From contig VXAU01003742.1 of assembly GCA_013399695.1 (NCBI GenBank), positions 434,351 through 498,350 on the forward strand: a DNA stretch of 64,000 nt, in the 5' to 3' direction. Position 1 is the first letter of the stretch; the number at the start of each line of letters is the position of its first letter. Under the pieces are notes generated by a model. It saw nothing but the letters and a program-made list of their open reading frames with translations. It was not told the DNA's origin and did not search any database. This DNA comes from Formicarius rufipectus (lineage: Eukaryota; Chordata; Aves; Passeriformes; Formicariidae). Position numbers and translations under genes: made by a program. Shown here in pieces: positions 15,101-27,100 of this stretch.

Positions 15101-18100
15101 GGGAAAAGTTTACAACATCCTGCAAAAGACAAGCTGAAAGGTAAAGATGAAACAGACTCTCCAACTGTGCATCTAGGACTGGACTCTGATTCTGAGAGTG
15201 AACTTGTCATCGATCTAGGAGATGATCATTGTACTCGTGAAGGAAGGAAAACCAAGAAAGAATCCAAAGAACCTTCTCCCAAACAAGATGGTAGGATGAA
15301 ATTCTTTCCTTTGTTTTTTTCCTTCTGTTCTGAAGGGCTGTTACCAAAACCAGAATTATTTTTGCATTAAGATAAACATCTGTACTAAAACATTATTTTA
15401 GAAATGATTTTTCATTGTTTGTGACTATGAAAAAGGTTTTCAATACCCATTGTAGGTTCTGGTTTAACCAAAATCTGTTTCATAGTTCTACACTACTGAA
15501 AGGAAACAATATCCATAATATGTGCTCTGTGACAAATATAGAATATATTTTGCAGTAGTTATGACTTTTAGTTGAATCTTTACCTTTCCATTGACCTCCC
15601 AAAGTTGCAGGTATAGAAGAAATTGGAACTTACCAAACATACATATTGCATAATATCTCGTTCAAATCAATGTAAACGCTCTCAGTAATAATGAAAAGAA
15701 CGATTAAGTCACGTGTTGTCTCTGAGATAGTCCCTTGTTTCTGTGTTGCTAAAAGAGGAAAGCAGTCTCAATGAGTAATGTGCTTTGGCTAAGCTTGTTT
15801 TGCATGTCAGCCTTTGGGAAAACAAAACAGAAAACCAGATTTAAATGGTTAGATTGAAAAATTTAATTCCTCTTCTATATCTTTATTTCCTTGTTGGTAT
15901 TTTATAGTGTGTTGGCTCAATCACATTATTGAAGACATTATTTTAAAACCATTAACTAAGGGTATTTTGGAAGACCACTTAATGCTCCTGGATTTTGAAT
16001 TTTAAAACAAAATTTAATGGATAAATGTTTCTTATGAGGTAATCCAGAGATAGGCTTATAAAATAAAAACAGAATTGTAATTTTGGGAGTTCTTTAGGCC
16101 ATTTCCTCTCATCCTTTCAATTGAGACACAGCAGAAGAGACTGATTGCATGTCACTACACTACATCCACCTTTCAGGTAGCTGTAGAGCAGCAAGGTCTC
16201 CCCTGACTTCTCCAGACTAAATAATCCCAGTTCTCTCACCTGCTCCTCATAAGACATGTTTTCTAGACCCTTCCCCTGTTCTGTTGCCCTTCTTTGGACA
16301 TGCTTCAGCATATCAATGTTCTTTTTGTAGGGCCCAAAAGTGAACACAGAACTCAAAGTGTGAGCTCCCCAGTGGCAAGTACTGTGAGATGATCACTTCC
16401 CTGGTCCTGCTGGCCATGCTGTTCCTGAGACAAACCAAGATGCCATTGGCCTGCTTGGCTACCTGGGCATACTGCTGGCTCGTATCAGCCAGCTGTTGAC
16501 CAGCACCCCCAAGCCCCTTTCTGCTGAGCAGCTTTCCAGCCACTCTCCCAGTAGCACTGCATGGGGTTATGACTCAAGGACAGGACTTACTGAACCTCAT
16601 GCCATTTTTCCCAGCCCACCAATTCAATCTGTCAAGATCTCTCTGCAGAGCCTTCCTGCCCCCAAGCAGATCAACACCCCTGCCCAACTTGGTGTAGTCT
16701 ACATTTGGTTGTCAGTGCCAGTTCACGGTTGTTTATAAAGTTTTTAATGCACTAATTCATCACTTATCAGTCATTGGTACTTTAGAAGGTATCTTTCTCC
16801 TGATGGAAATTGGGATGACAGGTATAAATGGTGACTTCGAAACATCCTAACAGATGCTGACCTCTCACATAAAACACGAAGGAGGTCAGACTGGTTTTGT
16901 TTTGCTTAGTTGCTGATGCATCTGAATTGCCACCAACTTTAACTAGGCTGAAATGACTTGTAGAATATCAGTTACTTTTGAGGAAAGTAATTCAAGGAAG
17001 ATTGGAAGGTATATATGGCTTTTCCAAAAACTAGATGGAGAATTATGAATCAGATGTGTTGGTGAAAAGCTGGTGCAATATTTTATGTTTGTTTAGTTGT
17101 AGGTAAAACTCCACCTTCCTCCAGTGCAAGCACCCAGCCTCTACCAGAAACTCCAGTGCTCACCCGTTCTGCAGCTCAGACCCCCCCAGCTGGTGTGACA
17201 GCAACTACTAGTGCTGTTTCCACTGCCAGTGCTCCATCTGCAGCCACAGGAAGCCCTGTGAAAAAGCAGAGGCCCTTGCTCCCCAAGGAGACTGCCCCTG
17301 CTGTGCAGCGGGTGGTGTGGAATTCTTCAAATAAATTCCAGACGTCTTCTCAGAAATGGCACATGCAGAAGGTACAGAGACAGCAGCAACAGCAACAGAG
17401 CCAGCAGTCTCAGTCACAGCAGCCTCAGTCCTCTCAAGGGACACGATACCAGACAAGACAAGCAGTTAAAGGTACACACTTTCTAACTCAATGTGCCTGT
17501 GGTACCATATTTCCCCAGTAGTGATTTCAGTGCTCCAAGGCTGCCCAACCACGACTTCTTCCATATAAACAAAATCTCAGTGTGGTTCTACTCTGATAAG
17601 TGACTTTAAAATACAGCAACTTACTCACCATACCTGCTCTTTCTGGTGTGTATTTAGAGTCATGTCTCCTTATTTTAATTACAAAAAACTTGTGTGTGTG
17701 TCTGTGTAAATGTTTTTGCTGTTCTTAGCCATCAAAGATTTTGAGGAGTGAACTGAATTATATTCTGGACTATAGAATGAAACAATTAAGTTCTCCACTT
17801 GCATGCTTACCACTCAGTATCTACAAATCGCTTCTAGTTTTATCTGACAAGAAGCTGCTCAGAACGGTTTTTGAGAGTATAATTTGACAACAGTGAAATT
17901 ATCCAGGGTGTGTTTGTCTTTGAAATCCCTGTTGTTTAACAAGACTTTGATGGCAGTTTACTTAACAAACAGCCCTGGCATTTTAGAATGTTTTCACAAC
18001 TGTTTTCTTACCATCCATTTGCCAAAGGTTTCACCAATAGCAGACACAAATCCATGCTGCTGTTGCTTCACAGAATGGCAACTTTATGTAAATTAGCTTC

Positions 18101-21100
18101 ATTTCTAATTTCAGGTTAATGAACTGAAATGTTTGCTTGCTGTGCCTGATGAACAGACATTCTCCCCTCTGCTAAAACCACTGGCATCCCGGTGATTTCA
18201 TGGAGAAGAGAGGTTTAGGTAGTGGCTCACCCACAGATGTTTATCAGAGGCACATTTCTCTTTGCCCCGACTGCTTTTGTGTCAATCATATAAGCAGTTC
18301 TGAGGAAGTGGTGTCTTCCTACTTGAAGACTGCACAAATTCAATACAGAAATATTTAGTGAGGAAAAATAAATGTGAAACTTGGTGAAGTATCATTTTTA
18401 ATAGAATCATACTTTAGTTCACACCATAATAATATGAAAACTTAAAGTTTAGCCCAGGAGGTTTTTCTGTTTAATCAGCATTGCTTACTTATTAAGCACA
18501 TCATAGCAATATTCCATCTTAAATACTATACTCTAGAAATCTATCAAATGAAAACTATAGAATCTATAGATTTCTTATATACTGATTTGGCATGAACAAA
18601 AATACTATAGAGATAAATATGAATGTTTTTTATTTCAGTAATTCTATTTTTGAGGATATTGGCAATGAAGACATCTTTTATAATATGAATCAGTAAAAAT
18701 AGCTTTAAAACTCTTGTTCTTAAAAAAAATTATTTTAAAGTATGAGGCAGATAAGTCATTAGGGATGAAACAGCAAGGGTATTTACATTTTTGATTTTTT
18801 ACTTTTTTAATTATTCACTGTTTAAGATTGTTTGAAATATTGACCAAAAATGAGAAAATGTTTCTTATCCTGTTGGAGTTAATACCATGAATAAATTCTT
18901 TGCTTTACTGAGTTAATGTAGTGTTGCATTCCTTGCTCTGCAGCCAACGAAAGGCTAATATTGATCTGAATATATGTGTATTAAATGTGTTACAACACTA
19001 ATAATAGTAGTATTAATACCAAAAGAATGGGAATAGCACCAGAGAGGATTAATAAAGTAGGATTTCTTCAATGGCAGCTCACTAAGCCTTATTTCGAAGC
19101 AAAAAAGAAAATACTAATATGTTTCAAATTTATGGCAAATGAAAATGTCAAAGTCTAACTTAAGAATATGATATTAATTGGGAGCTCTCCAGACTGAGAC
19201 GTTAGAAAGGGACTTCATAGGAAGTGGGATAGAAAAATCCCAGGTTGGGAGAAATGCAGAACTGAGGGAGACTTTTGCACTGGACAGTCTGAAATGGTAA
19301 GTTTCAAAGTTACATTTGCTTCATTGCCTTTGAGCCTTACATGTACAAGTTCAGTGGCTGGGCACTATATAACTAATCATTAGATGGCACCATTGTATAA
19401 GTAATGCAAGTCTGAAATGGTTATGTGCACACAGTTAAGTTAGATACTGAAGTTTAGAAGTTTGCCTCTTTAATAATTGCTTACGTGATTGATCCAATCA
19501 ATGTTCTCTTTTTTTAGCTGTGCAGCAAAAAGAAATCACCCAGAGCACTTCCACATCCACTATAACCTTAGTCACAAGCACTCAGCCTATTTCTATGGTG
19601 ACCAGTTCTGGATCTGCAAGTACACTTTCTTCCTCACTTAACTCAGACCTGCCAATTGCAACAGCATCGGCTGATGTGGCTGCAGATATTGCTAAATATA
19701 CCAGCAAAGTAAGTGCTTGAGTAGGGCTTTCTTGAAATTTGATTTTCAGGTGAACTAATTCTGAAATAACTTTAATTTCAGGTTCTCATATGTTACAAAT
19801 TCATCCTACTAGGTAGGAACAGCTAGATTTTGGTGAGAGTGCAGAACCACATTTTTAGGCCTGGCTTAATGCTGTAGTTCCACACCAGAGTGTGTGTGGT
19901 GGGTTTCAGCTGCTCAGACACTTCAGACCCTTTCCTTCTCATGTCCTGCTGCTTCTTTTTTATGTTACATTGTGTTTTGGGGCATTTTCTTTGTTTTCTT
20001 CTAAAGGTATAGATATTCCCCCAGCATTGTATTTACAGCAAACAATAACTTGTAATCTGTGTCCAGTAAAACATACACAAAGTTGTACTTTTCTTTTAAA
20101 ACTCTGTGTAACTTTATCAGGTGCTAACTTGTCTTAAATGTATGTCCATGTATTAAAACAGACTCTAAGATGTTAAAGAGAAGGGGTGATGTAATACTTG
20201 TCTCCTGATTGTGACTGTGAGGGAAGGGGCACTTCTATACTAGACTATATGTCTTCCCATATACTCTGAAATTTTAAATTAAAGGCATCAGTGTGAATAC
20301 TATGTGTTTTTGCATTGCCTTTCTTCCCTAAACTCATGAATATATATTTTTCAGTCATAAATTATATCAATAGCAGTTTCTTGGAAAAGTAGAAGGTCAA
20401 GCAGTTCACCAGTTCAGGACTTAAAAATCAGATTCCTGATCAAAAGTATTTACCTTCTACATAGTCCTCTAAAAGTAGACCCAGATAAATATATAGAGTA
20501 TGTTGTTGATAGCAACATAAGTTCACATTAAAGTAGTTGAAAAGAAGTGAAAGTGGGAATCTATTAAAATATATGTCAATGAATTATTTTTTCGTTATCT
20601 TTCAGATGATGGATGCCATCAAAGGAACAATGACTGAAATATATAATGATCTTTCAAAAAATACTACTGGAAGTACAATAGCTGAGGTTAGTGTAAGATT
20701 TTTTAAAAAGTTTGTATTTTACCTTTGAAATCAAATTAATACATATATATTTATAAGAAGTGCCATCTAACTATATCTACAAAGTATTATATCTGGAGAC
20801 TGTCACGACATCCTAAGTTATGTGCTGTTTTAGAAGTAATGAATACAGTGGTGGAAAAAAATACTAAAGAAATACCAGCTGGGCTCTATAAGATAAGCAG
20901 TAAGCCATCAAGTCCAGATTCCTAACACTTTTGTCAAGAATTTGTCACCTGGTTGAAAATCAGAAATTAAATAATTTTTTTGAAAGTATTTTTTTAATCT
21001 ATTTTTCTACCAGAGGAGGATTTTAACTTCTAGTGCAATAACTTATTCCAGTTTTGTGATTATGACTGTAGTTTTTAATACTTCTTAAAATACTTCAGAC

Positions 21101-24100
21101 TTTTGGCACTTTTAATGAAATTATATAATTACTTTTAATTTTACCTGAAGGTAGTACTTAGTATCTTCTAAAGTTTTGGGGTTTTTTCTTTAACCTTGGA
21201 ATAAGTAGATTAAGCAGTGCGATCTAATTATGGATGTGAACAACTAAAGCTCAGAGTTGCAAGTGTGATGATTTGTTTACCTATTTCAACCAAAAGAAGG
21301 ATGTCTAGATTTTGAGCAATGATGCCTGTATTCTCAGACCACAGTGAATGAAAAACTTGCTTTTATAAGCCTCACCTAGTTAAATATAAAATAAATGAAA
21401 TGAAATATCACTAATAAATGCAAAGAACACCAAGAATAGGTCTTGTATTCCAGTCGGAAATTTAAAATTTGACAGTTCCAGAGGAAGCAAGAGCAAGTTT
21501 AATAGAAGCCCTTTTTATTTTCAAACAATCCTGCACTCTTTATGATAAGCAAATCTAGCAGACAAATATTTAGAATACTTCGGACTTTGGTTTGGTGTTT
21601 ACTATGGTCTTGTCCTAGTGTTAATATGGGAAGCCTTGATGTGATGATCAGGCTCATTGCTTTGGGCATAGCTTTTTGTATCATAATTCTGTATCGTACA
21701 ACCTGTTTATTATTACTGTCACATTCTTCATATTTAGATTCGGCGTTTGAGGATTGAGATAGAAAAGCTTCAATGGCTGCATCAACAGGAACTCTCAGAA
21801 ATGAAGCATAACTTAGGTACGAAAATGATAGTCCAAAATAGTGTCTCAGGTTTTGTCCTACATAGAAAATGGAAATGCTGATAGTATATATTAACTTCAT
21901 CCCTACAAATTGTTGTCAGAACAGAAAACATTATCCAGTGTGCTGATGTTAGTGCACACCTTTGGAGGCTGAACACACAGATTCTTTATGTGTGTATGAG
22001 AAGGAACATGTGTTCAACCCTCTGAGACAAATTTAGACTAAGCTTTTGATGGACAGAATGGCTCTTTATGCATCATTGTATAATCCCTCTTTATGAGATA
22101 TTTTATGCTGATTATTTTGTACTAATTCTCCTATGAACCAAGTTCTGTTAATACAATTTACAGATTGTAGCTGGCATTTTCATTCAGATTAACTCTTGGT
22201 GTATAGGCTTTGTTTCTTTATTTAAAGTGAATAGACAACCTTGACTCAATTTTGATGACCAGACTGTCGGTGAAATGAGGTCAAAATGCTACCTTAAACA
22301 GATAAAAGAACAGTCCTTCTAAGAGGAAAATTTTAATCTTTACATTCACTCAGCCATATTGGCCTGAAATGAAACCATAATTAATTCTTAAATTGTCTTT
22401 TTTAATGCACTGACTCTGGGAAGATGGTTGCAGTTGTGTGGTTAAGTCTCCTTTAAGCTACACACAGTCCAAACAGCCTTAGGGCTGTGTCATATAGTGT
22501 CCTCATCCACTTTTAGACTCTCCAGTTTGCAGAGCACATCTGGGATTGTCTTAAGGGCTGAATAACTCCATATTCAAATTTGTCTCTGGTTCGTTAGTAA
22601 CAATTTGCCCTTTCAAATCGGGGTAGACCAGTTTTTCCAATGCTGCAGTCCAGTGATAACATTCTTCAGAGTCACTTGAGTATGGCAACAATGCATCTGC
22701 TGTTCACAGATTTGAATGTCTAAATGTGCTCAGAAATAAAAGAAAAATTCTTTAAACACTTTGCCACCAGTCTTAAGCTACTGATTTAAGTAAACACCTT
22801 TAATAATAGTGTTTGGAAAGTATGTCAACTTCGGAGTTTTTCAGAAGACCTGAAGATTCACCCTGAGTCAAGGTGGCTGGAGCTGGAATGCTTTATTTGT
22901 ATTTGCCCACTTTCTCAAAGATTGTCAAGCTTTTTCACTTGGAGTCTCCCATAGTGACTGAGATACCAGTTTATAACTGCATCAGTAGTGGGTGGCTCTC
23001 AGAACAATCCTGCAGTAAGGCTCAAGTTTACAGCTCTATTCATGTAGTCATGAGTTTTTACAGCTTTCTCCGTGTCCCTCTTGAAACTTTCTACTTTTTT
23101 TTTTTTTNTGTGAGACAAGAGAAGAAATACAATTTTCTGTATTTTGTGAATATTGGAGCAGAACAAAAGTTTGGGCTTGTAAAGACAAAGTATGTTAGCA
23201 GCAGCTGCATATGTCGTTTTTATGTTTATGTTGGTTTCTGGTTCTTTTTGGGACATGTAGAACTAACGTGTTAAACTAATGGAAGGTAATGGTTAAGGGT
23301 AAAAATCTTGGTGCCAGAATAACTGAAGTCTTGCATTTGTTAAGTAGGCATGACACACAGACACCTAAACTCAGGGGATATTTTGACTGTTAGTTTTAAT
23401 TTCATGTTATCTTTAAACTCATGAGTATTACTGGTTTGCACTGGTTTGGGCTGGAAAATGCAGAACCACTTCTCTCTGCATTTTGAGTAGAACTGACAAT
23501 GGCTGAAATGCGTCAGAGCCTGGAGCAGGAACGAGACCGTTTGATTGCTGAGGTGAAAAAGCAGCTGGAACTGGAGAAGCAACAAGCAGTGGATGAAACT
23601 AAGAAGAAGCAGTGGTGTGCCAACTGCAAGAAAGAGGCCATCTTTTATTGCTGTTGGAATACCAGCTACTGTGACTACCCCTGCCAACAAGCTCACTGGC
23701 CTGAGCATATGAAATCTTGCACACAGTCAGGTAATGGTGCTCTGGGCTGCTGTTTCACACCTGAGGGAGTTGGGGTGGGTGGNGTGCAGAGGTGCAGATT
23801 GTGCCAGTGAGGAGGGACTGGACTGTCTCACATGAGTAGTGGCTACTTTCTCTTTTTTCCTTTATTTTAGCTACTGCGACACAGCAAGAAACAGATACTG
23901 AAATTAGCACAGAAACACTAAATAAATCATCCCAGCCCAGTTCAAGTGTGCAGTCTACACCCACAGAAACAACCAGCGCCCCTAAGGAAAAGGAAGGTTC
24001 AGCTGATAAAAGCAAAGAAAGTGTTACAGTGAGTATCATCACTTCAAACAAAAATAGTGCGTAAGATTTCTCTGAAACCTACCCCCGAAGGCTTTCCTGG

Positions 24101-27100
24101 ATAAGCCAGGAATTTATGACCATTTGCATATTTCAAAGAGTATGTTTTGGGGAGTGATAGACATCTGTGTGTTTTTTTCTTCATCAAAAAATAACCTCCT
24201 TCTGCCCTCTGGGAACACCCTTTCCCCTTCACTTTTATTCCCAGTAAAACCTTGTGTTGGCTTAACTCATCCTTCCAGCCAAAGGGGACTGGACCTCTTT
24301 CTCTCTCTCTCTCCAGGACCCATCAGTGTAGCTTCTGGTCTGGATCTTTCGATACAAGTTGCCTTCTGATAAGCAATACTGACTGCAGCACTTCCAAGCC
24401 CTTCTTGCCTGGGGGTTCAGAGGCCAAGCTCAAGACCTGCATTCAAATCAACTTCCTTTGTCACCACAGACTGTCATTAGGGTACCACAATGTTCCATAA
24501 CACTGATACAACAGTTCACCTGGATCTACGGTTAATGGAGCAGTTTCAAAATCCTCCATAGCATCTACTCTGATAGTATTCAGTAGGCAAGGATGAGCAA
24601 ATGCTCTAATAAAAGGGACTTAACTTTGCATATATAGAAAATGTTTATAGAGAAGATTCTGCTTTATAGGTAGGGCTTGACTATTAGCAATTTCGGCATC
24701 TTTTTTTTCTGCCCTTGCAAGATTTATTAAATGAAAAATTTTAGTGGGGAGGGGTGGGCTGATCCTTCAAACCCTTACACATGATCCTCCACATCAGTTG
24801 TATTTTAAAATATTAAAAGCAAACTAATTTTGTAGTATTGTGATTCCAGCATGATGTCTCATTGAGATAGTCCTGTAGAATTGGGAAACATAGTAGTCTA
24901 GAGAGCTGTGTTCATTTCTTGACACTTTTGCTACTGTCTGGTGTTAGATCTCTGGGCTTGACATGTCATCTAAGGGAGTAACTTGGGGAAACAGATTTTA
25001 AGAGGGAGAAAAAGGGTTTGCTGTTCCACTCGAATGCTTTGATGAAGTTGGTTAAACTCTGGCTCATTCAGTCAATATTCATGTGCATTGTTACAGCAGC
25101 ACAAACTTTGTATTACTGGGGAAATAGGGAATGTGAGACCTGAAGCTTGCCAGGGAATATTCCAGTTATGCAAACCTGAAATTACTTTCACATAGATGTT
25201 CTACCTGAAACATCATGCTGTATACATTGATCATATTCATAATCTGAATTTTGTTTTATTAACAAAGAAGTAACCTGTGAATTCATTAAGATGCAATTTT
25301 TTAACACAAAGAAAACATCCAACATAAATTTCTTATCATAATAATAACAACTAGGTGGAATTTATGTTAAAGCTGAGGCTTCTACTGAGGTTGCCTGTGC
25401 TGTCTCTGCAGATAGCAACAGGTGTGACAAGCAACCAGCCTATAAAACTGGTCCAGGTACCGCAGATCACCACCTATATTCCAACTACTCAACCCACAAT
25501 TGTAAGTACAATATCATCATTTAAAGTCTGCAGCAGTGCTGTTCTGGCATTAAAATTGCTCAGTATCTCTGGGGGATTGTCTCTGTCTGCTGTTCTATCG
25601 AGATGAATTCACTGGTATAGTCTCAACTTGCAGTGCAAAATGTCTTATTTTGCTGTGCAACATTCCATCCCTTCATTCCATTAATGACTGCAAGGATCCA
25701 GAAATGATTAAGTCTAGTGAAGGCACTGAGGACATGCAGGTGCCATTTCACATTATCGGTCCATTTCATGTATATACTTCACTGCAACATCAATGTAAAT
25801 ACATAGATTTCATTTTAAATATCTTTAAAATATCTTTTTGTCTATGGTATCCTAAAGAGATTTAAGTATTTCTGAGCTATGCTTGATATTCCTGTGACAT
25901 CTCAGTACTTGTAAAAGAGAATATGCATTTGTCAGCAGTGTCTCTCCCATGCAGTCTTGCACATTAGCATTACAAAATGACAAAAAATGGCATTGGAATC
26001 AGACCTGGCTTTTTCAATCAAAGCCTTAACCAAGGACACTTGAATTCCCTAGTGTCAGTCACAGGAGAGGGGCCAGAAGTGAGCTCTAATTTTTGTGTTT
26101 AGTGCACCATAATAGCCCGTTATTTCAGCTGGTCGTGCTCTGCAGTGCTCACGTCAGAGTCAGTGTAGCACCTAAGCTGGCACTGCCCTGGCCATGGCAC
26201 AGGTGCTGCCTCAGGGGGTTCAGCAGGGGAGCCCTTGTGTGGGTCATTTCATTTCTGATTTAAATCAGATAATTTATAAAAGTAACTGTGTGCTATTTAA
26301 CAGTGTACCTTAACCCACTGTGACTGTGAGGCCTGATGAGCTGTAGAAGTTCCTCTGTCTTTCTCTCTTCTTGTGCACCCCCCCACCAGCTACAGGACAC
26401 ACCTGTGTGTGTTATGTCAGTGAATACACCACATGCACAAGTATGAAGAGTGTTTCACAGCTACCGTATTCCACGCAAACTTAGTGGGGATTGTGCTCTT
26501 ACTGGGGACCATGACATCCCACATTCCTCACAGCATTTTAACTTCACTCGTTCTCAGCTGAGAGCACTGCACCTTTGCAGCATTGGCCCTGAGTTGCTTG
26601 GACTGAACTAGCATTAACAACAAGGTTTTATATGTGTTTAAAATCCAGTAGCAGACACTGAAGATGTTAGACTTTTTTTGTGAATAGCTGTGAGGCTTTA
26701 AGATCCTAAGGTGCTTTTGTGTAATCAGAAAAATGGCAGTTAACTTCATTGTTTTTCTGTAACACAAAGTGTGTTATGTAAAGCAGAATTGGAAGGTCTG
26801 AAAGGTTTCCAACTTCATTTGTGCATGTTTATAACTTTGTACACATTGCGTTAGTCTTGCACAGCTACAGACACCTCTGTATTCTAATGACTGCACGTGC
26901 AATTTAAATGATTTTAAACCTTAGTGCATGTTTAATATGTATGCAAAATGTACATATGTGTAAAACTGGCAGAGGTGGAAAATTTACCTCTCAGGGAATG
27001 ATCTTAACACATTTAAGGAGTCTCACACATTCCATATTCTGATTGCGCTAAGTACTGAAACTTAATTATTTTCGTGTGTGTGTATATTTAAAAGGCGACT

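Noticed and set aside
16117..16543. Two open frames on - that look like conserved protein
   Set aside because: They are pieces of CR1 ORF2, split by a frameshift; a dead retrotransposon, not a host gene.
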